Source: an uncultured Christensenella sp. (lineage in GTDB: Bacteria; Bacillota; Clostridia; Christensenellales; UBA1242). From it: a stretch of 64,000 bases of DNA. The notes beneath the pieces were generated by a model. That model was not told the DNA's origin and made no database searches. It saw only the letters and a program-made list of their open reading frames with translations. Shown here one piece after another: positions 1 to 7,781 of this stretch (its first letter is position 1; the number at the start of each line of letters is the position of its first letter). The translations under genes were made by a program, and so were the position numbers. The stretch lies in assembly GCA_948466185.1 (NCBI GenBank), contig CAOJZM010000005.1, forward strand, positions 33,980-97,979, written 5' to 3'.

Positions 1-1134
1 GTCCTTAACACAATTTTTTATTTGGTTGATAAGTTTATTAAATTCATTTATTTTTTTAATTTGTTTAAAATTGTTTTTCTCTTTATTAATCGTTTTTATA
101 TATTCAAAAAAATTATTATTTGGGATTGTGCTATCATCACAAAAACTATAACTTGGATCATCTACTTTAATAATTGTTGTTAAGGTTGTAACATTTCCTC
201 TTGATTCCGTAGTTTTATAAGTTATCGTCTTAATTTCTTTTTCTTCTATACACAATTCTAACATTTCTTTTTTTATAATTTCATCATGTGATATTGTTAG
301 ACATGGATTACCATTATCAAAGACATATTTTATTTTTGTATTTTCAGGATTATTAAAACTATATTTTGACACCTCTTTCATAGAACTTGGTAAATGTATA
401 GTAATTGTGTTATTAGGAGTTTCTTCTATTTCAAAAGCAAAACTGTCTATTTTTTCAACACCTTCCGGTATAAAGAATTCGTTATTCTTACACCACAAAT
501 AGCAACTCATAGAGTTTATGTTTTTTATATTTTTAGGTATTGTAATTTCTTCAATATCGCTATTATAATTTAAAATTGTTTTATTTCTCTTATCAATTAA
601 AAAATTATTATTGACTTCATAGTAGGGATTTTCTTTATCAATCGCAAAAATGAAACCTTTATAATGTTCATTTTTTATTTTTTCAACTGTTTTTGGTATA
701 TTTATTACGACACCTTCATCCCCATATTTAACTAAATTATTAAACCAGGATAAATCAACATATTTTATTCCTTCAATAAAATAAACCTCTTTTATATTTG
801 TTTCACGAAAAGCAGAAGGATTTATCATTTTGATTGTGTTTGGTAAATAAATCTTTGATAGTTTTTTACAACCATAAAATGCATTATCACATATATATTT
901 TATCCCCTGTTCAATAATTACAGTTTCAAGATTGGACTTATTTGCAAAACCTTCAACACTTATTGCTAAACAGTTATGTCCATTATACTTACTTGGAATT
1001 AAAATATCTTTAAAATTATTTGGAAAAAATATTGATGCCTTTATTCCTTTGTTTTTAAACCATTCTTCTAAATCGTCATTTTCAATATAAAAATCTTCTG
1101 TTTCAAACCAATTTGTTATATATTTTGTTTCCAT
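1..1134 (-). CDS. BspA-like leucine-rich-repeat protein (3' end beyond window)
   Basis: The reading frame is open from an ATG at 1134 down to base 1, 378 codons, and continues past the window edge. The product has no signal peptide; it starts METKYITNWF and soon shows repeated LRR_5 (BspA/TpLRR) units, such as AFYGCKKLSKIYLPNTI and IPEGVEKIDSFAF, spaced through residues 50-250. The last 80 visible residues are Lys/Asn-rich and look helical. LRR_5 proteins are usually surface or secreted binding proteins, but without a signal peptide this one could be cytoplasmic. An AAGG-type ribosome site lies just upstream. The family is fairly sure; the function is not known. Confidence 0.75.
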   Translation of the reverse strand, partial: METKYITNWFETEDFYIENDDLEEWFKNKGIKASIFFPNNFKDILIPSKYNGHNCLAISVEGFANKSNLETVIIEQGIKYICDNAFYGCKKLSKIYLPNTIKMINPSAFRETNIKEVYFIEGIKYVDLSWFNNLVKYGDEGVVINIPKTVEKIKNEHYKGFIFAIDKENPYYEVNNNFLIDKRNKTILNYNSDIEEITIPKNIKNINSMSCYLWCKNNEFFIPEGVEKIDSFAFEIEETPNNTITIHLPSSMKEVSKYSFNNPENTKIKYVFDNGNPCLTISHDEIIKKEMLELCIEEKEIKTITYKTTESRGNVTTLTTIIKVDDPSYSFCDDSTIPNNNFFEYIKTINKEKNNFKQIKKINEFNKLINQIKNCVKD

Positions 1135-1178
1135 AAATTTTACCTTATACCCTATATAAATATTTACAAACAATATTT

Positions 1179-1700
1179 CTATTTAACTTTATTTGAACTG
1201 CCCCACCCTTTTTCGCCACGTTCGGAAGTGAATTTGCAAAGCTCTATATAACTAAGTTCCTTTACTTTAAATTTTTCAACTTTATGTATAACACCTTCAG
1301 CAATAGCTTTACTTGTGTTGTAAAACAGATAAGGCTTATTTAAAAGTTTAGGATACTTTTTCTTAAACTCTTCTTCTGTGAGATTTGAAAGAATGAGATT
1401 GTCTTGTCTTGCGTTAAGAATTGAAACTTTTATTTCTCCTCTATATCCACTGTCAATAACGCCAGCATTTTTCTTAATACCCTTGCTTCCTGTGGAAGAA
1501 CGTTCTTCAATTTGCATGTAAAAGTCACTACTTATTGCCCAAGCAATTCCTGTGGGGACAAGTGCCACCTCCCCCGGTGAAATTATCATATAATCTTCAT
1601 CAAAACAAGCAAATAGGTCATATCCAGCATCCTCGTCGTTTTTTGAAGGTATAATAGCTTTATCTTTTAATTTTGCGAAATATATTTCATCATTTTTCAT
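1179..1700 (-). CDS. dut: dUTP diphosphatase (dUTPase-like), 173 aa
   Basis: Trimeric dUTPases hydrolyse dUTP to dUMP and pyrophosphate, keeping uracil out of DNA and feeding dTMP synthesis. The conserved motifs appear in order: AGYDLFA (motif I), EERSSTGSKGI (motif II with RSS), GVIDSGYRGEIKVSI (motif III, with substrate-binding residues) and, near the C-terminus, ERGEKGWGSS, which matches the flexible P-loop-like motif V. An in-frame ATG exists upstream at 1748, but it lies inside the -35 box. The ATG at 1700 follows an AGAGGA ribosome site at normal spacing and is chosen. The protein is slightly longer than typical bacterial Dut, with an insert before the last motif. Confidence 0.88.
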   Translation of the reverse strand: MKNDEIYFAKLKDKAIIPSKNDEDAGYDLFACFDEDYMIISPGEVALVPTGIAWAISSDFYMQIEERSSTGSKGIKKNAGVIDSGYRGEIKVSILNARQDNLILSNLTEEEFKKKYPKLLNKPYLFYNTSKAIAEGVIHKVEKFKVKELSYIELCKFTSERGEKGWGSSNKVK

Positions 1701-1719
1701 TTTAATTCCTCTTTTTTCA

Positions 1720-1748
1720 AGTTTAGCATAATGCCTAAATTTAGTCAA
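1720..1748 (-). promoter_or_regulatory. sigma-A promoter of dut
   Basis: Read on the minus strand, TTGACT and TAAACT are separated by 17 bases. The expected transcription start is about 10 bases before the dut ribosome site. This placement rules out the upstream ATG at 1748 as the start codon. Confidence 0.7.
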
Positions 1749-1793
1749 ACTTGCATAATAGAAAATAAAAAGGTTAGCGTGACAACATTTTTA

Positions 1794-1822
1794 TTGACAA
1801 AAAGAAAACTTTTATTTATAAT
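1794..1822 (+). promoter_or_regulatory. consensus sigma-A promoter of the rpmH operon
   Basis: TTGACA, a 17-base spacer and TATAAT form a perfect consensus promoter. Transcription should start near 1829, giving a leader of about 25 bases with an AAGGAGG ribosome site before rpmH. This is the strongest promoter by sequence in the window, as expected for a ribosomal-protein operon. Confidence 0.9.
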
Positions 1823-1853
1823 GAAATAGTTATCAATAAAAAGGAGGCAGGAC

Positions 1854-1988
1854 ATGAAAAGAACATATCAACCTAAGAAAAGACAAAGAAATAAAGTTCA
1901 TGGTTTTAGACAGAGAATGAGAACCACTGGTGGAAGAAATGTTTTAAAAAGAAGAAGAAATCGTGGAAGAGCAAAACTTTCAGCGTAA
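1854..1988 (+). CDS. rpmH: 50S ribosomal protein L34, 44 aa
   Basis: This short basic protein begins [12 protein letters not shown] and ends GRAKLSA, which is the universal L34 pattern: MKRTYQP, then a Lys/Arg-rich body of 44 residues. L34 is a structural protein of the large ribosomal subunit. A consensus promoter and an AAGGAGG ribosome site precede it. The end of the gene overlaps the start of rnpA by 26 bases, a classical arrangement that couples the two. In many Firmicutes dnaA lies upstream of rpmH; here dut and an LRR gene occupy that position instead. Confidence 0.97.
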   Translation: MKRTYQPKKRQRNKVHGFRQRMRTTGGRNVLKRRRNRGRAKLSA

Positions 1989-2310
1989 AGCCAAAGAAAA
2001 GGTTGACCATAGATTAAAGAAAAATAAACATTTTAGTTATATTTATAAAAAAGGTAAAAGAAAAAGTACAAGAAATTTGACTTTGTTTTTCCTGTCAAGT
2101 AAATATAAAAACTATCGTTTTGGAATTTCTATTAGCAAAAAAATAGGAAAAGCTAATGAGAGAAATAAGTTAAAAAGAAGAATTAAAGAAATTGTAAGAA
2201 CGGAAAATTTACCTAAACCTTATTTCAATTATATTATTCTTACAAGAGAAGGTGCTCAGGAACTAACTTTCGAAGAACTTAAAAGTCAAATTATTGAGTT
2301 GTTTCGATGA
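1963..2310 (+). CDS. rnpA: ribonuclease P protein component, 115 aa
   Basis: RnpA binds the catalytic RNase P RNA and helps cleave the 5' leader of pre-tRNAs. The basic protein carries the family signature [16 protein letters not shown] (RNR box) at about residues 65-80, with a basic N-terminus followed by [10 protein letters not shown]. The only plausible start is a GTG at 1963 inside rpmH, so translation is probably coupled to L34. The stop overlaps the yidD start as ATGA. Confidence 0.95.
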   Translation: MEEQNFQRKAKEKVDHRLKKNKHFSYIYKKGKRKSTRNLTLFFLSSKYKNYRFGISISKKIGKANERNKLKRRIKEIVRTENLPKPYFNYIILTREGAQELTFEELKSQIIELFR

Positions 2311-2573
2311 AATACTTCATAATTCCATTTAAATTTATATTAAAAATTCCTGTATACTTTTATAAGTACCTTATTTCTCCATTACTCCCACATACATGTA
2401 GATTTACTCCAACTTGCTCTAATTATTTTTTGCAAGCTGTTGATGAATTTGGAGCTATAAAAGGTTTTGCAATGGGGATTAAAAGATTATCCCATTGTAC
2501 TCCGAGAAATAAACGCTATGGTTATGATCCTGTGCCAATAAATATTAAAGGAGAACATAAATGGCTATTCTAA
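2307..2573 (+). CDS. yidD: membrane protein insertion efficiency factor YidD, 88 aa
   Basis: YidD is a small, amphipathic, membrane-associated protein that assists YidC/Sec-dependent membrane insertion. The diagnostic region CRFTPTCSNYFLQAV is present at about residues 31-45, followed by GIKRLSHCTP and YGYDPVP, matching family signatures. Length is normal. It starts on the overlapping ATGA of rnpA and overlaps yidC by 13 bases, so the three genes are translationally coupled. Confidence 0.95.
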   Translation: MKYFIIPFKFILKIPVYFYKYLISPLLPHTCRFTPTCSNYFLQAVDEFGAIKGFAMGIKRLSHCTPRNKRYGYDPVPINIKGEHKWLF

Positions 2574-3910
2574 GCACACTTCTTGCGGTTTCTGAACCAG
2601 CAGGAATGTGGGAAACAATCATTAAGGCTTTTGAAGGTTTTACAAACAATTACATACTTGCAATTATACTTCTCACTGTAATTATCAGGTTGATTTGGGC
2701 ACCAATAGACACTCTTAATAAGAAGATGACCCAAAAAATGACCGCAAACCAAGCGAAGATGCAACCTGAACTTGAAAAACTTAAAGCAAAATATGCAAAT
2801 AACCCACAACTTTTAAAACAAAAGCAAAATGAACTTTACAGTAAATATAACACTGGCTCAATGGGAAGTTGTGTGTTTATGTTGATTTTTATGGGCTTAA
2901 ACCTTGCACTATTCTTGACGTTATGGCAGGGCTTAAACGCAATGTCAGCATACAAAAACAGTGAAAGTTATGAAAACTTAAAATACGATTATGCAAACTG
3001 TTTAAGTTTAACTGATAAATATTTAAGTACGAATGAAAATGGTGAAGAGCTTTTTAAAGACTATCAGAATTTGAAATTTGTAATTTCTGAAGATGGGGAA
3101 AGCATAAAACTTGTGCAAATTCTACATAATGAAGATGGCGATTATGAAAATGTGATTTTCTCTGATCTTTACAATAATGACTTTACTATTAAAGACGGCG
3201 ACAATGTTATAACAACAAATAATCAATATATTGTTAATTTAATAAATACTTATATTTCAAAGTCTGATGTTGAAACCGAGCAGAATAAATATATCGGCGA
3301 CACCGTACTTATTGAAGAAGTAAAGAATGAAGAGGAAGAGGTTATAACACCACAGCTCATGCTTTCCTCAGCAATTCAAAGTGTTGCGATGAACACTGTA
3401 GAAATTAAATATGACTTGACCCAAGAAAAATTCTTGTGGATACAAAATATTTGGATTGCAGATTCTCCATTTAAAAATTCTGTATTTGATTATGAAAGTT
3501 TTGAGGCGAGTATTGGAAAAAACAACGTAGGAGAAAATGAAAAACTAATCTACAACAGTTTTATGCAGGATTTAAGAAACGCCAAAGGAAGAGTGAATGG
3601 ATACTTTATCCTGCCAATACTTTGCGTACTTGCAACCTTCTTAACAATGTGGCTTTCCACACGTAAGAAAAAGGGCGAAGTGACTGCACCACAACCTGGT
3701 GGAAAAATTACAAAGATTATAATGCCAATTATATTTGGTGTGTTTGCAATTTTCTATAGCAGTGTGTTTGCAATATACATGTTGGTTGGTCAACTTATAA
3801 GTGCTTTACTTATTCCATTACAAAACTTGATTTTGAATAAATGGAATGATCACAGTAATAAAAAGAAAAAAGATAAAGTTGAAGTTGTTGAGTACAGCAG
3901 AAAATTTTAA
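2561..3910 (+). CDS. yidC: membrane protein insertase YidC/OxaA with large insertion, 449 aa
   Basis: YidC/Oxa1 inserts membrane proteins alone or together with SecYEG. The N-terminal half has the first core helix (YILAIILLTVIIRLIWAPID), then the cytoplasmic coiled region KMQPELEKLKAKYANNPQLLKQKQ, then a second hydrophobic segment. The C-terminal core helices lie at about residues 350-425, and the tail is Lys-rich. No lipobox or signal peptide is visible, which is unusual for Gram-positive SpoIIIJ/YidC. A polar segment of about 190 residues (roughly 135-325) separates core helices that are normally close. AAAGGAG precedes the start. Confidence 0.92.
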   Translation: MAILSTLLAVSEPAGMWETIIKAFEGFTNNYILAIILLTVIIRLIWAPIDTLNKKMTQKMTANQAKMQPELEKLKAKYANNPQLLKQKQNELYSKYNTGSMGSCVFMLIFMGLNLALFLTLWQGLNAMSAYKNSESYENLKYDYANCLSLTDKYLSTNENGEELFKDYQNLKFVISEDGESIKLVQILHNEDGDYENVIFSDLYNNDFTIKDGDNVITTNNQYIVNLINTYISKSDVETEQNKYIGDTVLIEEVKNEEEEVITPQLMLSSAIQSVAMNTVEIKYDLTQEKFLWIQNIWIADSPFKNSVFDYESFEASIGKNNVGENEKLIYNSFMQDLRNAKGRVNGYFILPILCVLATFLTMWLSTRKKKGEVTAPQPGGKITKIIMPIIFGVFAIFYSSVFAIYMLVGQLISALLIPLQNLILNKWNDHSNKKKKDKVEVVEYSRKF

Positions 3911-3925
3911 TTAGGAGGGATGAAA

Positions 3926-4765
3926 ATGTTATCTGCACAAGGAACAGGCAAAACAATTGAAAAAGCAATTGAAAGTGCACTTGCAGAGTTGAAGGCACCA
4001 AGGGAGGATGTTGATATAAAAATCCTGAGCGAAGGTGGGCTTTTTAAAAAAGCAAAAGTTGAAGTATCAATTTCCGAGGACGCTAAGGAAAAATATCTAA
4101 AGCGTGAAAAAGTAAGGCAACAAGAAAAACTTGTGGTTGAACCTGAAAAAAACATTGAAGATGTTGAAAAACAAGTTGAAAAAGACGAAAAGGAAGCGAT
4201 TAAGCAGACGGAAAAAGACACCAAAAAGACTTTGAAAGAAGTTGAAAAGCAGGTGAAAAAAGAGGTTGATCAAATCGTCGAAGAGGTCAATAAAAAAGAT
4301 TACTCTCCTAAAAAAGAAAAGACTGTTGCTCCAATGGTTTTCCTTGAAGGATTCTTCAAAACCCTTGGCAAAACTGTTGAGCTTTCCACAGTTGAAGATG
4401 ATAAGTTTATCACCTATTGTGTCAATGGGGAAGACCTTGGTGATGTTATTGGTCGACATGGCGACGCATACTATGCACTTACAAAACTTTTCTTAGCGGT
4501 TATTGGAAAGCAAGAAAAAAGGGTCCTTTTAGATATTGCAGGATATCGCGAAAAACGTGAAGAAAGCTTAACTGCTCTTGCAAAGCGTAGTGCAAGTAAG
4601 GTGGCAAAGAGTGGAAGATACTTGAAGCTTGAGCCAATGAAGGCAAGTGAAAGAAGAATTATTCATTCAGCCTTACAAGATGACGACAGAGTGACCACCC
4701 TTTCAAAAGGAACAGAACCTCACAGATATGTAATTATCTTTCCAAAGGAATATAACGAAAAATAA
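3926..4765 (+). CDS. jag: RNA-binding protein KhpB (Jag), 279 aa
   Basis: KhpB/Jag is a KH/R3H RNA-binding protein linked to cell elongation and sRNA biology in Gram-positives. The order is an N-terminal Jag_N domain (SAQGTGKTIEKAIESAL, with the GGLFKKAK loop), a long charged Glu/Lys coiled linker at about residues 60-125, a KH domain with GDVIGRHGDAYYAL, and a C-terminal R3H domain with KSGRYLKLEPMKASERRIIHSAL. Two ATGs compete; the one at 3920 is only one base from AGGAGG, so the ATG at 3926, seven bases away, is preferred. Its place downstream of yidC is the usual one. Confidence 0.93.
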   Translation: MLSAQGTGKTIEKAIESALAELKAPREDVDIKILSEGGLFKKAKVEVSISEDAKEKYLKREKVRQQEKLVVEPEKNIEDVEKQVEKDEKEAIKQTEKDTKKTLKEVEKQVKKEVDQIVEEVNKKDYSPKKEKTVAPMVFLEGFFKTLGKTVELSTVEDDKFITYCVNGEDLGDVIGRHGDAYYALTKLFLAVIGKQEKRVLLDIAGYREKREESLTALAKRSASKVAKSGRYLKLEPMKASERRIIHSALQDDDRVTTLSKGTEPHRYVIIFPKEYNEK

Positions 4766-4792
4766 AAAACATGGCTTCATGCCATGTTTTTT
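4764..4792. terminator. bidirectional terminator between jag and the convergent gene
   Basis: The stem AAAAAACATGGC / GCCATGTTTTTT around a 5-base loop is followed by T-rich sequence on both sides. It closes the rpmH operon and also the convergent minus-strand gene whose stop codon lies in it. Confidence 0.9.
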
Positions 4793-5342
4793 ATTCATTT
4801 TCAGAAGCAGCAAAAGGATTTGTAATTTTATAGGTGTTATAAAATTTATAAGTGTCGTCATAACATTGTGGTAGAGTGTCAAAAGTCTCTATTACGCTAT
4901 AATGACTGAACTTGCTTGTCCACAAATTATTCTTAGGCTCATATTTTAAGAAATGAAAATTATTAAATTTTCCATATCCATCCTTAAAATATAAGGCTAC
5001 CTTCCATTGATTATTTTTAAGCAGTGCATTTTGTTGACATGGCACAATCTCTAGTCCTGCATCGTTTACAAGTTTTAAAATTCGTTTTTCTATAACCTCG
5101 GGTGGCTCTGAAAAGTTATCATAAAAATTTCCAAAATATTCGCTTTCTTCACAGGTTAATCTTGATGCTATAATCATATCATTTGTCCAGCCACAGCATG
5201 CATGGGCAAAACAATTATATAGACTTGAAACTGCAATGCCTTCAAAAGAGAATCCAGAATAATTGGAGAGGTTTCTTGAAGGCACATAACCGCGTTTGTA
5301 AACTCTATTGAGTTTTTTAATTAAGTTTTCTCTATCGTACAT
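4791..5342 (-). CDS. hypothetical protein, possible papain-like cysteine peptidase fold, 183 aa
   Basis: I do not recognise this protein with certainty. It has no signal peptide or membrane segment. NCFAHACCGWTND at about residues 43-55 and a later NFHFLKYEP...WTSKFSHYSVIE block at about residues 127-150 resemble the pattern of bacterial proteins with an NCYxYA cysteine motif followed by DxHFxR and WSHK-like motifs. These have been regarded as papain-like cysteine-hydrolase relatives; this is inference. The start codon follows its promoter so closely that the mRNA is probably leaderless. It is convergent with the rpmH operon and divergent from mnmE. Confidence 0.6.
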   Translation of the reverse strand: MYDRENLIKKLNRVYKRGYVPSRNLSNYSGFSFEGIAVSSLYNCFAHACCGWTNDMIIASRLTCEESEYFGNFYDNFSEPPEVIEKRILKLVNDAGLEIVPCQQNALLKNNQWKVALYFKDGYGKFNNFHFLKYEPKNNLWTSKFSHYSVIETFDTLPQCYDDTYKFYNTYKITNPFAASENE

Positions 5343-5348
5343 ATCAAA

Positions 5349-5377
5349 ATTCTAATACAAAATGAAGCTAATGTCAA
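5349..5377 (-). promoter_or_regulatory. promoter of the 183-aa gene, placed for leaderless start
   Basis: On the minus strand TTGACA, 17 bases, TAGAAT are followed by only six bases and then the ATG at 5342. No Shine-Dalgarno sequence can fit. The transcript is predicted to begin at or within a base of the start codon. Confidence 0.75.
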
Positions 5378-5388
5378 TAGGGAAAACC

Positions 5389-5417
5389 TTGATATTTTAG
5401 TTGGTACATGGTATAAT
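5389..5417 (+). promoter_or_regulatory. mnmE: promoter of mnmE, placed for leaderless start
   Basis: TTGATA, a 17-base spacer ending in an extended -10 TGG, and TATAAT are followed by seven bases and the ATG at 5425. It is back to back with the divergent promoter at 5349-5377. There is no ribosome site between the -10 box and the start codon. Confidence 0.78.
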
Positions 5418-5424
5418 GAAAAAT

Positions 5425-6762
5425 ATGGAAAAGACGATAGCATGTATTTCGACTCCCCTTGGACGTGGAGCAATTTCAATTATAAGAATGAGTGGCCCAG
5501 AAAGTTTGGAAATAGCTGAGAAGCTTTTTTATTCTTCTAGATTGCAATACAAGAATATTATTTCACGCTTTATGTATTTAGGTGATTTTTACATCGATGA
5601 AAATATAAAAGAAAAATGTTTAATGGTGTATTTTAAAAATCCGAATTCTTATACTGGAGAAGACATGGTGGAGTTTCAGGTACATGGTGGAACCCTCCTC
5701 ACTCAGAAAATACTTGAAAAGCTTATCGAAAACGGAGCGACGCTTGCTCAGCCGGGCGAATTTTCTCGTCGAGCCTTTGAAAACGGGAAAATTTCTCTTG
5801 ATGAAGCAGAAAGTATAATTGGGGAAATAAATGCAGAAAGCGAGGGAGAACTTAATGCCGCTTTAACTGTTGCAGGCGGAAGTTTGAAACAAGAGGTGGT
5901 GAAAATTCAGGATGTTTTGACAGACAACCTTGCAGAGATAGAAGCCACCCTTGACTATCCAGAGGAAGATTTTGAGAGCGAAGTTAAAGACAAAATCTTT
6001 AAAAGTCTTGAAAAGATAAATACAAAAGTCATGGACATCGTTAAACAAAGCCAAAATTCTAAATATATTAATTATGGGATTAATATTGGAATCGTGGGCT
6101 CTCCAAATGTCGGGAAAAGCAGTCTTTTGAATGCAATTTTAGGTCGTGAAAGGGCGATTGTAACCGATATAGAAGGAACGACAAGGGATAGTATAACTGA
6201 AAGTGTGGATTATCATGGAATAAGAATGAATTTTGTTGATACCGCTGGAATAAGAGATGCTGTTGATAAAGTGGAACAATTGGGTGTTGAACGAAGTAAG
6301 GAATATATTAAAAGCAGCGATATTGTTTTGTATGTGATTGATGGCAGCCGAGAATTAACAGAGCAAGACAAGGAAATATTGAATCTTATACAAAATCAAA
6401 ACCACATTGTTGTTGTGAATAAAACAGATAAGGGCAGAGTTGTACCAAGTTTTGAAAATGAAGTTGAGATATCTGCATTGAATAAAATGGGTATCGACAA
6501 TCTTTTAAACCAAATCTATCATAAAGTCATAGCCGAAGAGATAGACTTCAACAAACTTGTTGTGACAAACGAAAGACAGGTTGCTATATTAAAGGAAAGC
6601 CTTGAAATTATAAATCAGATACTTGAAAGAAAGGAAGAAAGTATGGATATAATTTCAATGTTGATAAAGTCGCTTTGGCAAAACTTAGGCAAAATCACTG
6701 GTCAATGTGAGAACGAAAAAATAATTGATGTAATCTTTTCAAAATTCTGTCTTGGAAAATAA
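5425..6762 (+). CDS. mnmE: tRNA modification GTPase MnmE, 445 aa
   Basis: MnmE, with MnmG, builds the cmnm5/nm5 modification at wobble U34 of certain tRNAs, using GTP and a folate one-carbon donor. The N-terminal folate-binding domain has TPLGRGAISIIRMSGP. The G domain shows GSPNVGKSS (G1), EGTTRD (G2), DTAGIR (G3) and NKTD (G4). The protein ends in FCLGK, matching the conserved C-[IL]-GK terminus. In-frame codons at 5401 and 5416 lie inside the promoter, so 5425 is chosen. mnmG normally follows directly, but here a 1.3-kb insertion separates the pair. Confidence 0.96.
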   Translation: MEKTIACISTPLGRGAISIIRMSGPESLEIAEKLFYSSRLQYKNIISRFMYLGDFYIDENIKEKCLMVYFKNPNSYTGEDMVEFQVHGGTLLTQKILEKLIENGATLAQPGEFSRRAFENGKISLDEAESIIGEINAESEGELNAALTVAGGSLKQEVVKIQDVLTDNLAEIEATLDYPEEDFESEVKDKIFKSLEKINTKVMDIVKQSQNSKYINYGINIGIVGSPNVGKSSLLNAILGRERAIVTDIEGTTRDSITESVDYHGIRMNFVDTAGIRDAVDKVEQLGVERSKEYIKSSDIVLYVIDGSRELTEQDKEILNLIQNQNHIVVVNKTDKGRVVPSFENEVEISALNKMGIDNLLNQIYHKVIAEEIDFNKLVVTNERQVAILKESLEIINQILERKEESMDIISMLIKSLWQNLGKITGQCENEKIIDVIFSKFCLGK

Positions 6763-6782
6763 AAAACGGTTAAAGGGAAATA

Positions 6783-6797
6783 AATTTTGAAACTAGC
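6783..6797 (+). repeat. left arm of 15-bp inverted repeat
   Basis: AATTTTGAAACTAGC is the exact reverse complement of 8057-8071. The two arms bracket the phosphorylase gene and the structured gap between mnmE and mnmG, as terminal repeats of a small insertion might. TTAAAGGG occurs 5 bases outside this arm and 6 bases outside the other. Confidence 0.65.
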
Positions 6798-6808
6798 AAA
6801 AATAAGGC

Positions 6809-6840
6809 ACTTTATCGTTATTGATAAAGTATCTTTATTT
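6809..6840 (+). terminator. probable terminator of mnmE
   Basis: ACTTTATC and GATAAAGT form an 8-base stem around a 6-base loop, followed by ATCTTTATTTATT. The T tract is interrupted, so termination may be partial. Confidence 0.55.
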
Positions 6841-6852
6841 ATTGTTAAATGT

Positions 6853-6882
6853 TTGCAAGATTCCGATAATATGCCTTATAAT
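6853..6882 (+). promoter_or_regulatory. promoter of the phosphorylase gene
   Basis: TTGCAA, an 18-base spacer and TATAAT; a start near 6889 leaves a 30-base leader containing AAAGGAG. The gene therefore carries its own promoter inside the inverted-repeat block. Confidence 0.65.
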
Positions 6883-6920
6883 ATTGACATAAGAAATAAT
6901 GCAATAATAAAGGAGCGTTT

Positions 6921-7697
6921 ATGCTATTAGAACTTTATGACAACGATAAAAATGCGATAATTAACCCAAGTGTTTTTCACGGTCAAATTAAAAACTTTCC
7001 TAAAACTTGTGTGTCATTCTTTTCAAAGAAACTAATTAAAGAAATAGTAGATGTATACAAACCAGAAATAATTGCAAAGCTCTCAAATGCAACAATGGAA
7101 TTTCCCATATACAAAATAAACCACAATGGAATTGATTTGGCTATATATCAAACTCCCGTTGGAGCACCGGCAAGTGTTATGTGTTTTGAGGAAATAATAC
7201 CAATGGGAATAAAAAATTTTATTCTTGTCGGTTGTTGTGGCTGTTTGGACGAGAAACTTGAAGATTATTCAATAATTATTCCTACTAGTGCCATAAGAGA
7301 TGAAGGAACAAGTTATCATTATCTTCCTGCAAGTGATGAAATATCTCTAAACAAAAAATGTGTTTCAATTATCGAACAAGTATTAAAAAACTATAATATC
7401 AGTTATAGCAAAGGCAAGACATGGACGACAGATGCTTTTTATAGAGAAACAAAAAAGAAGTTGAAAGACAGAGTTAACGCGGGAGCTATAACGGTTGAAA
7501 TGGAGTGCTCCGCTATGACAGCAGTTGGCAAGTTTAGAAAAATTAACTTTGCACAAATATTCTATGCAGCTGACAATTTAAGTAACGAGAACTATGACCC
7601 TCGAAGTTTGGTGAAAGATGATTTGGTGTCAAAAAAATCTAAAGTAATCCCGCTTGCCTTTGCGTGTGGTGAAATGTTTGATAGATTATTAAAATAA
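6921..7697 (+). CDS. nucleoside phosphorylase (PNP/UDP family), 258 aa
   Basis: This protein belongs to the PNP_UDP_1 family, whose members split nucleosides with phosphate to base and ribose-1-phosphate. Visible motifs are NFILVGCCGCLDE, equivalent to the phosphate-binding strand loop, and GAITVEMECSAMTAVGKF at about residues 191-208, equivalent to the VEMEsaa signature that binds ribose. Substrate cannot be set from sequence; uridine phosphorylase or a purine enzyme are both possible. AAAGGAG precedes the ATG. It sits alone between mnmE and mnmG within a 15-bp inverted repeat. Confidence 0.85.
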   Translation: MLLELYDNDKNAIINPSVFHGQIKNFPKTCVSFFSKKLIKEIVDVYKPEIIAKLSNATMEFPIYKINHNGIDLAIYQTPVGAPASVMCFEEIIPMGIKNFILVGCCGCLDEKLEDYSIIIPTSAIRDEGTSYHYLPASDEISLNKKCVSIIEQVLKNYNISYSKGKTWTTDAFYRETKKKLKDRVNAGAITVEMECSAMTAVGKFRKINFAQIFYAADNLSNENYDPRSLVKDDLVSKKSKVIPLAFACGEMFDRLLK

Positions 7698-7719
7698 AAA
7701 TTGGGGGCAATTTTGCATT

Positions 7720-7781
7720 TAGGCGTGTGCTTGAATTATACAAGTGGCGTCGTTTTGCTCCGCCAGACAAGCACACGCCTA
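7720..7781. repeat. 14-bp perfect inverted repeat with nested inner stem
   Basis: The outer arms at 7720-7733 and 7768-7781 are exactly complementary. Inside, TGGCG (7745-7749) and CGCCA (7761-7765) form a second stem. It is more GC-rich than the surroundings and lacks a following T run, so it is not an ordinary terminator. Confidence 0.75.

Larger units (their letters stand above)
6763..6920 (+). other. 158-base gap after mnmE with terminator, inverted repeat and promoter
   Basis: The gap holds, in order, TTAAAGGG (6770-6777), the left 15-base inverted-repeat arm (6783-6797), a hairpin (6809-6830) and a promoter (6853-6882) for the next gene. No coding sequence is seen. Confidence 0.7.

Noticed and set aside
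1701-1748. Upstream extension of dut to an ATG at 1748
   Set aside because: The codons fall within the -35/-10 elements of the dut promoter, whereas the ATG at 1700 has an AGAGGA ribosome site.
5401-5424. Upstream starts for mnmE at 5401 (TTG) and 5416 (ATG)
   Set aside because: They overlap the TATAAT box and could not be on the mRNA; 5425 fits the predicted +1.
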